DNA of 64,000 nt from assembly GCA_038562165.1 (NCBI GenBank), contig JBCFAO010000018.1, positions 1-64,000 of the forward strand, given 5' to 3'. The notes under the pieces are model-generated. The model was given only the letters and a program-made list of their open reading frames with translations. It had not been told where the DNA came from and did not search any database. Position numbers and translations under genes: made by a program. Below, in pieces: positions 16,649 to 24,273 of the stretch. Source of the DNA: WRMS01 sp038562165. GTDB taxonomy: Bacteria > Bacillota > Peptococcia > DRI-13 > UBA5745. Each line of letters begins with the position of its first letter. Positions within the stretch are counted from its first letter, which is position 1.

Positions 16649-17754
16649 TGGGCTTCACCTCGGCTTACCACATTAAGCTTTCTTCCTTCCGTCACCGCAT
16701 ACTGGCCTTCTACGATAATCCGGTCACCTTCTGCCAAACCGCTGAGAACTTCCGCTTCATTGCCCAGGGTCATGCCTATGGTCACCAGCTTTTTGTGAGC
16801 TACGCCGGATTCCTCTACAAATACTGCGGTGCCTTCCTCCAGCCGCAAAACAGCATATTGGGGTATAACCAAAGCATTTTCAATTTTCTCTACCACCAGC
16901 TTAATTTCCCCATACATACCGCCCTTGATCCCTAAATCCTGGTTATCCACCTCGATGGTAACCGTATAAGCCCTGGTTTGGGGATTAATATTGGGAGGCA
17001 CGGTTTTGACCCGGCCTTTAACGGGAGTGTCGCTGAAAGAGGGAATCAGAATATCCATCTCGTCTCCCGTCTTCACTCCCATAATATAATTCTCGCCAAC
17101 CTGCACATCCAGCAGCAGTTTATCGATATTGACTACCATAGCCACCGGTGTAGAGGCAGCGGCAAACTGGCCTTCCATTACCGGCAAAGCGCTGACAATG
17201 CCGTTGATGGTGGAAGTTATCGCCATTTTCTCCCGGTTTAGCCGCAAAGTCTCCAATTGCAGGTCAATCTGCTTAATTTGGTTTTCTAAGGTGGTAAGTT
17301 GGCCTTCCGCCATAGCGCCTGCCTCAAACAAGGCTTTATTCTTATCGTAACTCTCCTGGAGCTGTTCTTTATTTAAAAGCAGGTTCTGTTCCTGAATATC
17401 CAGGTCCCGCATGTCTTGGGTCAAGATAACCTGCCCTTTGCGCACAGGATCGCCTACCTTGACAGCTACCTGCAGCACCTTGCTGCCAACGCCGCCGCCC
17501 ATCAGCGTCACTTCTTCCTGGGGACGCAAAAGGCCGCCTAAGGTCAGCGTCTTATTAAGATCCCGGCGCACTGCCTCCGTTACGGTAACAGGCAAAGCTA
17601 TTTCCTCCTGAACCTGGCCGGTGGTTTCGCTGCCGCCAGCCGCAGCCTGAGCCGTCTCGCCGCCTGAAGCGCAGCCTGCCAGGCTAAAGGCTAGCAAGCA
17701 TAAGAAAACCAAGGTAATAAAGCCATACATATGATTACGGATTTTTTGGGACAT
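16645..17754 (-). CDS. RND efflux periplasmic-adaptor (membrane fusion) lipoprotein
   Basis: The product is 369 aa. A lipoprotein signal peptide ends in LAGC near residue 28. Barrel-sandwich (lipoyl-like) halves flank a coiled-coil hairpin (about residues 125-175), and beta-barrel and membrane-proximal domains follow. This is the HlyD/AcrA adaptor family. As first gene of the operon it is preceded by a strong promoter overlapping a TetR operator. It is probably anchored on the outer face of the cytoplasmic membrane, working with the RND pump. Confidence 0.92.
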   Translation of the reverse strand: MSQKIRNHMYGFITLVFLCLLAFSLAGCASGGETAQAAAGGSETTGQVQEEIALPVTVTEAVRRDLNKTLTLGGLLRPQEEVTLMGGGVGSKVLQVAVKVGDPVRKGQVILTQDMRDLDIQEQNLLLNKEQLQESYDKNKALFEAGAMAEGQLTTLENQIKQIDLQLETLRLNREKMAITSTINGIVSALPVMEGQFAAASTPVAMVVNIDKLLLDVQVGENYIMGVKTGDEMDILIPSFSDTPVKGRVKTVPPNINPQTRAYTVTIEVDNQDLGIKGGMYGEIKLVVEKIENALVIPQYAVLRLEEGTAVFVEESGVAHKKLVTIGMTLGNEAEVLSGLAEGDRIIVEGQYAVTEGRKLNVVSRGEAQ

Positions 17755-17795
17755 AAGTATCTTTGCTCCTTTAAATCAACCTTTTTTTCAAAAAA

Positions 17796-17815
17796 CTGAC
17801 CGACCATTCGGTCAG
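17796..17815. promoter_or_regulatory. TetR operator palindrome
   Basis: CTGACCGACCATTCGGTCAG is a perfect inverted repeat (TGACCGA/TCGGTCA) with a 4-bp centre. It begins 8 bp downstream of the -10 box, so a bound repressor would block initiation. Confidence 0.85.
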
Positions 17816-17822
17816 TATATAT

Positions 17823-17851
17823 ATAATAACTTCACAAATCTTTCCTGTCAA
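17823..17851 (-). promoter_or_regulatory. Promoter of the RND efflux operon
   Basis: The minus strand has a consensus -35 TTGACA (17846-17851), a 17-bp spacer and -10 TATTAT (17823-17828). The rest of the gap to 18043 shows no other clear feature. Confidence 0.85.
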
Positions 17852-18043
17852 AGGAATTTTTGATCCCGCCCATAAACAATCCGTATAATTTAAAAGTAAA
17901 AAAACACCCTATATTAGATGCGGCTGTTTCCCGGTTATTTTCGAAGCCTTCCCGGTGCACTTCAGGCAAAAAGAATTTTAACCCTTGTTAAGCCCTTCTC
18001 TTTGATTTAAAATAAGCATCAAATATCGATTTGGAGGCTGGAA

Positions 18044-19825
18044 ATGCCAAACCGTAAGCCGGATCTGCCCCTGGTCCTGATTACAATCGTTACCTTGCTA
18101 TTGGTAATCTTGATATACGTGGGCTCCTATACTGCCGCCCTCCGTTTTTTAAGCCAGCGCAATCATTTAAACATCCCCACCGCTATGCTGGCTTTATTTT
18201 TCAGTTTTGTTTTTGCCTCTACCTGCATCATCCTGCTGCTGGAGCACGAGGATCCCAGCCGTACCCTGGCCTGGCTCCTGGTATTGCTGGCTTTTCCCGT
18301 AGTGGGTTTTATCTTATATTTGCTCTTTGGCCAGCGGCTGATCAAAAAGCAGAAGCTGAGCCGCCATTTGCGCCGGGCCTACGGTCAAACGGGGGTGATG
18401 GGCAAGACCACCTTAAGATTTCGCAAAGGCTTTTCTCCCGTGGCCCCGGGTAGCTGCCCCTTGACGGAAATGAACAGATTCCCCAAAGATTCTGTACAGA
18501 TGCGCATGAGCCATCTCATTTACAACAGCAGCGGCACCCGCATCACTTGCTCCAACTGGGTTCATATTTTAAATGACGGCATCCGTATTTTTCCGGCCAT
18601 GCTGACGGCTATCGCCGGGGCTAAACATCATATCCATCTGGAAAGCTATATATTAAGGGATGACGAAGTCGGGAAATTGTTTTTCGAGGTATTGGCCGAA
18701 AAAGCTGCCGCCGGTGTGCAAGTCAGGATTATTACCGATGGCGTCGGCTCCCTTAGCTTCAAAAATAAAAGAATTACGGAATTAAAAGAACAGGGCATTC
18801 AGGTCCAGGTTTACTTTCCCTTACGTTTTACACTGTTTCGCAACAAGCTGAATTACCGCAATCACCGTAAGATCCTGGTGGTGGACGGCAAAACCGGCTT
18901 TGTAGGCGGCGCCAATATCGGCAACGATTATCTGGGCCTTTATCCCGATATCGGCAATTGGCGGGATACCCAGCTAATGATCCACGGCCCCGCCGTAGCC
19001 GATTTGCAGCGCATCTTTTTTCAGGATTGGGTTACTCTTACGGGCCGGCTGCCCCAGGACAGCAAAGACAAGTATTACCCCGCCTTCACCGAAACCGACC
19101 GGCTGGCCGTCGCCGCCCCTGTTTTTCCCGATTATTTGGCCCACCTGGGCAAGGTGACTCTGGTCATGGCCCAGGCCATGGCCCTCAACGCGGCAGCGGC
19201 AGCGGGCAACAGCAACATAACGGTGGATCCTCTATCCTCCAATGAAGAAGGCTTGCCTCCTTTTCAGCCGGATTACAGCCAGGCCGTGCAGATTGCAGCC
19301 AGCGGTCCCGACAGCCCCTATGAATCGATTATGCAGGCTTACCATTATGCCATCGCCACGGCAAAGCATACGATTTATATTACATCCCCTTACTTCATCC
19401 CTAATCAAAGCATTCTGACGGCACTGAAAACCGCAGCTTTGGCCGGTATCGACGTCAACTTGCTGGTACCCCGCAATCCCGATCACCAGTTGGTTTATAT
19501 GGCGGCTATGCCTTACATTGAAGACCTGTTGGAGGATGGCGTTAAAGTCTGGCTTTACCGCAAAGGCTTTCTTCATTCAAAAATTGTCACGGTGGACGAC
19601 ACCATTGCCATCGTAGGTACGGCCAATATGGATCAGCGCAGCTTTGCTCTCAATTTTGAGGTCAATGCCCTGATTTATGATAAAAAAACGGTGGAAGAGC
19701 TAAATAACGCTTTCCACCGGGATTTAGCCGACGCCGATGGCCTGGATTTAAACGTGATGAAAAAACGCCCCTTGTCCAGAAGAATACTGGAATCCACCAG
19801 CCGGCTGCTATCACCGCTTTTGTAG
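18044..19825 (+). CDS. cls: Cardiolipin synthase (phospholipase D family)
   Basis: The 593-aa protein has two N-terminal membrane helices, a PLDNc-like segment (EDPSRTLAWLLVLLAFPVVGF) and two HKD motifs: HRKILVVDGK near 277 and HSKIVTVDD near 507. It condenses two phosphatidylglycerols into cardiolipin. It is longer than the usual 480-510 aa. Extra sequence of about 70-80 residues, Ala-rich and without obvious motif (near 350-425), lies between the two catalytic halves. The start follows GGAGGCTGGAA. No terminator is obvious downstream. Confidence 0.93.
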   Translation: MPNRKPDLPLVLITIVTLLLVILIYVGSYTAALRFLSQRNHLNIPTAMLALFFSFVFASTCIILLLEHEDPSRTLAWLLVLLAFPVVGFILYLLFGQRLIKKQKLSRHLRRAYGQTGVMGKTTLRFRKGFSPVAPGSCPLTEMNRFPKDSVQMRMSHLIYNSSGTRITCSNWVHILNDGIRIFPAMLTAIAGAKHHIHLESYILRDDEVGKLFFEVLAEKAAAGVQVRIITDGVGSLSFKNKRITELKEQGIQVQVYFPLRFTLFRNKLNYRNHRKILVVDGKTGFVGGANIGNDYLGLYPDIGNWRDTQLMIHGPAVADLQRIFFQDWVTLTGRLPQDSKDKYYPAFTETDRLAVAAPVFPDYLAHLGKVTLVMAQAMALNAAAAAGNSNITVDPLSSNEEGLPPFQPDYSQAVQIAASGPDSPYESIMQAYHYAIATAKHTIYITSPYFIPNQSILTALKTAALAGIDVNLLVPRNPDHQLVYMAAMPYIEDLLEDGVKVWLYRKGFLHSKIVTVDDTIAIVGTANMDQRSFALNFEVNALIYDKKTVEELNNAFHRDLADADGLDLNVMKKRPLSRRILESTSRLLSPLL

Positions 19826-19984
19826 AGGGGGAATGAATCTTATACATACCCTCTTCCCTTTATTAAATATAACAAACATGTGGTAAATATGGCCTATTAT
19901 TATTGTTTTTGCCAAAAGATGATGTTATAGTGGAATTAAGGCGAAAAAAAGGGTTTAGCCTTATACCCTGAAAGGAAGGTTACA

Positions 19985-21466
19985 TTGAGCTGTTATAAAC
20001 CCAAGGGGCCTTCTGAAGGCCTATTTAATATATATTCCTGTAAACCAAGGTTAGCAACAGTGCGGCCGGAAAATATGGACGAGTTGGATCGCTGTTTATC
20101 CATTGTAATTAACCAAATGGTAGCCGAAGGTAGTTTGAGCCTTTATTTTCAAGATTTGCCGGCGAGCCAGGTTGACAAGCACTGGACAGACTTTATCGCC
20201 CGTCTGGCAGCTAAAGACATTCCCTATACTCCCGTCCCGCCTGTTCAAAGGAGTGAGGCTGACGACAACCTCAGCCAAATGGATTCTTCGTTCCCTAAAA
20301 CAACCGAAGGCCGGAGGGCGACAGCTAGCTTGATACCTCATCCCTCAAATTTTTCCAGGGATGATCTGAAACGGGCCTGGCAGGATTTGCAGTCCAGACT
20401 GGCTGCCAAATCTTCTTCTGCTACGACCGGCAATCAAAGATTGGAGGCAGAGCCCATGATAAATGTTACGATTGACGATATGGATAAGCTGTTGTCCCGC
20501 GGAATCCATTCCATGATAAATCAGAGCTACCTGAATGATGACGTTAATGCCAATGCCGATAATAATGATCCTGACTCCTCCGCCCCTTCCGAGGAAGAGA
20601 TCAATTTGCTTTGGCAGGAGCTGCAAGACAGAGTAGCTGAAAAAGTCAAAAAGGCTTCTCTGCGTCCAGATGGGCCGCCAGCCCTCGATGAGGTGACCGA
20701 GGCCAGGATGGATCAACTGCTGACCCGGGAAATCCGGAGTCTGGTGGATGATGCCGGTTTGATCCCCAGCCTGCCTGATCTGACAGCCCAAGACATGAAT
20801 AAGGCTTTAGCAGACTTTGCCAGGCGGCTGGATAAGCGCAATATCCCCGTACCGGAGAATTGGCCTGTCGCCAAGGAGAATCCCCGCCGCAGTCCTTTAA
20901 ACAAGCTTTTGACGGTTATTGCGGCAGCTCTGATTCTGGCTTTGGCTCTGGGGGCCATTGGCTCCTTTATGCCCCAGGAAATTACCGCTTGGCAAAAGAA
21001 ATTCCGGGCCTTAATCACCGGCCGCAGTGAATCCAGTATAGTGGTGAAAGAGGTGAAGCCCTTAGACCCGGGCATATACGAAATGGGCAGCTACGAAGAA
21101 GTCAATCAGTACGTGCCGTTCGTACCGATTTATCCCTACGATAAGCTGCCCTCGGGTTATGAAGAAAAAATGCTGAAATTAGAGAAGACTGTAGAAGGTG
21201 AGTTTATTATTGAGTGGATTTTCGCAAAAGAAGATGAGACGTTTATCCAAATCAGGCAAAGAGATATGGACAAAGCTGCTTGGAGCATGATGTTAAATGA
21301 GCAGCAGGAACCTCAAAAGCTTGATTTAGGTAATGGCAAAACCTGCATAGTGCAAAAACATGATTCGAATACTCTTTACTCTTTAAACGAAGGCAAAGTA
21401 ACTATCACAACGAACCTTGTTGATTCTCCCGACATCATAAACCTATTAAAACAGCTAGCCTTCTAA
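19985..21466 (+). CDS. Repeat-bearing single-pass membrane protein with DUF4367-like C terminus
   Basis: The product is 493 aa, probably from a TTG start (GGAAGG 5 bases upstream). The cytoplasmic N-terminal 300 residues repeat two helical modules. One recurs as MDELDRCLSIVINQM, MDKLLSRGIHSMI and MDQLLTREIRSLV. The other recurs as HWTDFIARLAAK, AWQDLQSRLAAK, LWQELQDRVAEK and ALADFARRLDKR. One membrane helix follows (near 307-327). The outer domain reads like DUF4367 (LPSGYEEKMLKLEK...). The layout resembles anti-sigma factors, but no sigma gene is adjacent. I do not recognise the repeat family. Confidence 0.65.
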   Translation: MSCYKPKGPSEGLFNIYSCKPRLATVRPENMDELDRCLSIVINQMVAEGSLSLYFQDLPASQVDKHWTDFIARLAAKDIPYTPVPPVQRSEADDNLSQMDSSFPKTTEGRRATASLIPHPSNFSRDDLKRAWQDLQSRLAAKSSSATTGNQRLEAEPMINVTIDDMDKLLSRGIHSMINQSYLNDDVNANADNNDPDSSAPSEEEINLLWQELQDRVAEKVKKASLRPDGPPALDEVTEARMDQLLTREIRSLVDDAGLIPSLPDLTAQDMNKALADFARRLDKRNIPVPENWPVAKENPRRSPLNKLLTVIAAALILALALGAIGSFMPQEITAWQKKFRALITGRSESSIVVKEVKPLDPGIYEMGSYEEVNQYVPFVPIYPYDKLPSGYEEKMLKLEKTVEGEFIIEWIFAKEDETFIQIRQRDMDKAAWSMMLNEQQEPQKLDLGNGKTCIVQKHDSNTLYSLNEGKVTITTNLVDSPDIINLLKQLAF

Positions 21467-21859
21467 TCAGGGAATTGAGATGGCACTACAATAATTAGAC
21501 AGAGTAACGCCACCGGCAGTAGCCGTTACATAAGCCCGATAATATCCAGAAGCTAGACCAGATTTTGCAGTAGAAAGAGTATGTTCACTGCCGGCGCCAT
21601 ATTGATTACTATAGGTTTTGCTATCAATATTCTCATAAACACCGGAACGGACTTCCCGTTGTAAAGTTATTGTAACGTTGTAGTAGCCTAGCTGGCTAAG
21701 AACCGGAGTTCCATAGCAAGTGATATAGCTAGTACCCTTATTAATGCCAGCTCCCACTCCTGTAAGCGTTGCCGCCGCCATAGCTACCGTGGGCAAAATC
21801 GAAACCATCATCATAACAACAGCTAAAATCAGGGCAATACGTTTTCTACTCTTTTTCAT
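21467..21859 (-). CDS. Small secreted protein, DUF6147-like
   Basis: The 130-aa product has a clear signal peptide (residues 1-28, MKKSRKRIALILAVVMMMVS to AMA). The mature domain is beta-rich with Tyr/Gly/Ser (YYNVTITLQREVRSG, GYYRAYVTAT), similar to small secreted DUF6147 proteins of Clostridia. It has a good ribosome site (AGGAGGAAAG). It converges with the preceding gene, the two stops being directly adjacent. The function is unknown. A cell-surface or sporulation-related role is a guess. Confidence 0.65.
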   Translation of the reverse strand: MKKSRKRIALILAVVMMMVSILPTVAMAAATLTGVGAGINKGTSYITCYGTPVLSQLGYYNVTITLQREVRSGVYENIDSKTYSNQYGAGSEHTLSTAKSGLASGYYRAYVTATAGGVTLSNYCSAISIP

Positions 21860-22129
21860 TCTCTTTCCTCCTAAAAAATTGTTTGCGACAGTGAATTGTC
21901 GAATCTTAGACCGTCATGTCGAAAAAGCGTTTCCTTTCCCCGAAAGATATCGATAGTCCTGAGGGGTGAAACCTTTTTTTACTTAGATGGTCTAAATATT
22001 TTTTAGGATATTTTTAGTATACTTATGGATGTTTGGTTATACAAATCCTGGGATAAGTATTAGTAGCTCAACTTTCCTAAATTTCGCTATACACATGCCA
22101 CTCCACACTACCGTGGGCCTCCCGTCTTG

Positions 22130-22412
22130 CTCAAAAATGCAGGTTTGTCAACCGTCGGCTTGGGAAATGTGCAAAATTGCAAGTTTGTAGTGTCCACTCA
22201 CAGCGTTTTGCTCAAAATTTCAAGTTTAGAGGGCGTATTCCGGCCTGAAAATAGGGTTTTCCTCCTATTTATCGGCTAAATCTGTTCCAAAGCGGTGATT
22301 TAGGCATGAACAAACCTGCATTTTTGCACAGTTAGTTCAAGCTAACAACGACAAACCTGCATTTTTGCTCAGTTAGCCCCGGCGAACAACGACAAACCTG
22401 CATTTTTGAGCA
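22130..22412. repeat. Facing 41-bp-period repeat arrays, island B
   Basis: Three forward units (core CAAAAATGCAGGTTTG, starting near 22132, 22172 and 22213) face three reverse units (ACAAACCTGCATTTTTG at 22310, 22351 and 22392). Spacing is 40, 41, 41 and 41 bp. Between reverse units lie palindromes such as GTTAGTTCAAGCTAAC. This is the same family as 1621-2380 and 56772-57006. No ORF with a ribosome site is present. Confidence 0.8.
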
Positions 22413-22426
22413 GATCACAGTCTCCC

Positions 22427-22522
22427 ACTACTGCCGCCTCACACTACTGCCGCCTTACACTACTGCCGCCTTACACTACTGACGCCTTCCACTACTGACG
22501 CCTTCCACTACTGACGCCTTCC
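22427..22522. repeat. 16-bp minisatellite, six copies
   Basis: The unit ACTACTGCCGCCTTAC or ACTACTGACGCCTTCC repeats exactly every 16 bp from 22427 to 22522. The first three copies carry one variant and the last three the other, as expected for stepwise duplication. Confidence 0.9.
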
Positions 22523-22640
22523 ACTGCAGCCCCCCACTGCCTCCACTACCCACCCCTGACGATTATAATTTTTCGGGCAGCCAGGATATTAAGCAAAATA
22601 ACTGGCAGCTTTCGTTAATTACAGCAGAATACAATGACCC

Positions 22641-22673
22641 GGCAAAAAGGCAAAAAGGCGAAAAGGCAAAAAG
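22641..22673. repeat. Simple 8-bp repeat
   Basis: GGCAAAAA repeats four times, with one GGCGAAAA variant. It lies just left of a GCTGTCTC sequence that may mark the end of an old mobile element. Confidence 0.8.
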
Positions 22674-22748
22674 GTGCTGTCTCAATTGGCATCAGTCTCA
22701 GTCTGTCGTACTGCCCGCTGCCTTAGTGATTCTATCGCGGGTCCTGGC

Positions 22749-22908
22749 TGTGCAAAAATCGAGGTTGTGCACTGATTTTGTAGGCCTTCAAGCTAAACGA
22801 CCGTAATTTTTTCGGTTTCACTCCAATTTTTCCTTGAATTTGCGAATTTTTTCGGTTACGCCTATATTATCTAGTGCTAACTTCTTGCACAACCTCGATT
22901 TTTGCACA
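22749..22908. repeat. 160-bp element bounded by 23-bp perfect inverted repeats
   Basis: TGTGCAAAAATCGAGGTTGTGCA (22749-22771) is exactly inverted at 22886-22908. The interior holds two further near copies of AATTTTTTCGGTT. The ends share the GCAAAAAT..GGTT core with the 41-bp repeat family. It may be a miniature element or a structured RNA. No ORF is present. Confidence 0.7.
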
Positions 22909-22917
22909 CTTGAGGGG

Positions 22918-22978
22918 GTTACTGCCGGGGGCGGGGGCGGTGCCGGGGCGGTGCCGGGGGCGGTGCCGGGGCGGGTCA
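22918..22978. repeat. G-rich tract, possible G-quadruplex
   Basis: At least seven runs of four or more G occur on the plus strand within about 60 bp, organised as imperfect GGGGCGGTGCC repeats. Four closely spaced G runs are enough to form a quadruplex in single-stranded DNA or RNA. Confidence 0.75.
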
Positions 22979-23014
22979 GCGTGGTCAGCATCGTGCGGGC
23001 GAAGAGAAAACAAA

Positions 23015-23067
23015 GGAAGGGCTGTCTCGAATTGGTTTTTGAAAAACCAATTCGAGACAGCCCTTCC
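23015..23067 (-). terminator. Very long perfect hairpin, terminator of the GIY-YIG/DUF6530 operon
   Basis: A 26-bp stem (GGAAGGGCTGTCTCGAATTGG... and its complement) surrounds a single-base centre. On the minus strand it is followed by TTTGTTTTCTC and lies 30 bp after the DUF6530 stop. The GGGCTGTCTC arm resembles ends of some Firmicute insertion sequences. Confidence 0.75.
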
Positions 23068-23096
23068 TATTAAACACGACCATTATATCCCTGAGA

Positions 23097-23612
23097 TCAA
23101 TATCCCATTTCTTTCAGCAGTCTGGACAGCACCGCCATCCGCTCCCCCAGCAGCTCCCCGTTATTGCTGAGAGCTTGGGAAAATAGCTTAATATCCTCGT
23201 CAATCAGCGGATTATCCTGACATACCGCCAAAGTCATAGCATCTCCCTGAAGCCCCATTCTATCGATCAGCGGCTTCCCTTCATCATAAAACTTAGGGTA
23301 GCGGTAAGCTGTCTCCCGAAAATATTGGCTGGTGCGGCAGATCATAATCGCCAGGTCCAGCACCCGGTGCAGAGGCAGCTCTTCCGACTGGCGGGACCAT
23401 TTCTCTCCGGTGTAGCGCCAAACCTTGGCGGAAATATCCACCTTGCCCCGGTCATTCCATTGGGCAAGCCCCAGGGAAAGCCCTTTAGCATCAGTGTTGA
23501 AAGCCGCTCTGCCGTCCACCCGCTCATAATCTTCCGCTACAATTACCGGTTTGTGCTTTAGGGACACCGGTATTTTTTTGCCGCTTTCTTTTTTGTTTTG
23601 ATCATCTGTCAT
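23097..23612 (-). CDS. DUF6530 family protein
   Basis: The product is about 171 aa from ATG 23612. The ORF is open to 23669, but the internal start fits the upstream GAGAGG better. The core (LKHKPVIVAEDYERVDG, LSLGLAQWNDRG, WSRQSEELPLHRVLDLAI) matches a conserved family I know as DUF6530. It is cytosolic, with no catalytic motif I can name. It follows the GIY-YIG gene by about 60 bp and ends at a strong terminator, so the two form an operon. Confidence 0.75.
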   Translation of the reverse strand: MTDDQNKKESGKKIPVSLKHKPVIVAEDYERVDGRAAFNTDAKGLSLGLAQWNDRGKVDISAKVWRYTGEKWSRQSEELPLHRVLDLAIMICRTSQYFRETAYRYPKFYDEGKPLIDRMGLQGDAMTLAVCQDNPLIDEDIKLFSQALSNNGELLGERMAVLSRLLKEMGY

Positions 23613-23673
23613 CAATGAACCAACCTCTCTTTTCTTTCTCAGCATCTGTCCTGCCGGCCTTTTTCTCAAAAGC

Positions 23674-24015
23674 CTATTTCACCTTCAGAGTGCCGGGATG
23701 CTTCTCCAGCCACATATCCTGTAAGACTTCCAAATCCTCTTTGTAATCGGTTTTGCTTTCGTCCTCGTCGTAATCCAGGCGCTCCACCACCTCGATGATC
23801 ATATTTTCGGCTCCATATTTGTCGAAATCAGCCTGCAGCCTGGCGCCGGCATGCATACCGCCGGCTAGTCTGGCCTTGGTGCCGTTGATTACTCCCCGCA
23901 GATCGGCGGCGGAACCTACATAAACTTGCGTTCCCGGCCCAAAGCTTATGGCATACAGGCCCATATCGGGCTTTGTTTGTTTATATAGCTCTTTTAACGC
24001 TTTTTTATCCACCAT
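23674..24015 (-). CDS. GIY-YIG nuclease-like protein
   Basis: The 113-aa product contains GLYAISFGPGTQVYVGSAADL (residues 19-39), matching the GIY...YIG pair as GLY...YVG. A following Lys/Arg helix and a Glu (NMIIEVVERL) sit in the position of the metal-binding residue. The usual Arg after YIG is not obvious. It may be a small DNA nuclease or a non-catalytic relative. The promoter carries a perfect palindrome, suggesting a dedicated regulator encoded elsewhere. Confidence 0.7.
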   Translation of the reverse strand: MVDKKALKELYKQTKPDMGLYAISFGPGTQVYVGSAADLRGVINGTKARLAGGMHAGARLQADFDKYGAENMIIEVVERLDYDEDESKTDYKEDLEVLQDMWLEKHPGTLKVK

Positions 24016-24040
24016 GGTGTTTTTCCTCCTTATTAACTTT

Positions 24041-24065
24041 GTAGTTTACTAATTTAGTAAACTAC
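24041..24065. promoter_or_regulatory. Perfect 12-bp palindromic operator
   Basis: GTAGTTTACTAA, one centre base, then TTAGTAAACTAC. It lies 7 bp downstream of the -10 of the GIY-YIG promoter, so it spans the start site and probably binds a dimeric repressor. Confidence 0.85.
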
Positions 24066-24071
24066 TAGAAC

Positions 24072-24100
24072 AGTATAAATAAAAAAGCCGCTTTTGTCAA
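24072..24100 (-). promoter_or_regulatory. Consensus promoter of the GIY-YIG operon
   Basis: TTGACA (24095-24100), a 17-bp spacer and TATACT (24072-24077) on the minus strand. A longer inverted repeat AGCCGCTT/AAGCGGCT (24087-24147) surrounds the -35. Confidence 0.85.
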
Positions 24101-24184
24101 ATACTTATATCAGGCATATTCAAAAGCATATTGAGGATAAGCGGCTCCATAGCTCTAAATCTGGTAATTTGCGGAAAAGTCATC

Positions 24185-24213
24185 TTGTATATTACTTAGC
24201 AATATGGTATGAT
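24185..24213 (+). promoter_or_regulatory. Promoter of the nitroreductase gene
   Basis: TTGTAT (24185-24190), 17 bp, TATGAT (24208-24213), 60 bp before the ATG at 24274. Confidence 0.75.
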
Positions 24214-24273
24214 TAATTGAATATTTTAGTAATTTTTACTGATAATCACGAGAAGATATAGAGGAGGTGTCCC

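Noticed and set aside
22130..22412. CRISPR array
   Set aside because: Only three units per orientation are present. The spacers are about 20 bp and palindromic, the core is variable, units face each other, and no cas gene is in the window.
22834..23170. ORFs across the G-rich tract on the plus strand
   Set aside because: Gly/Ala/Arg-rich products come from the GGGGCGGTGCC repeats and the terminator hairpin. There is no start signal.
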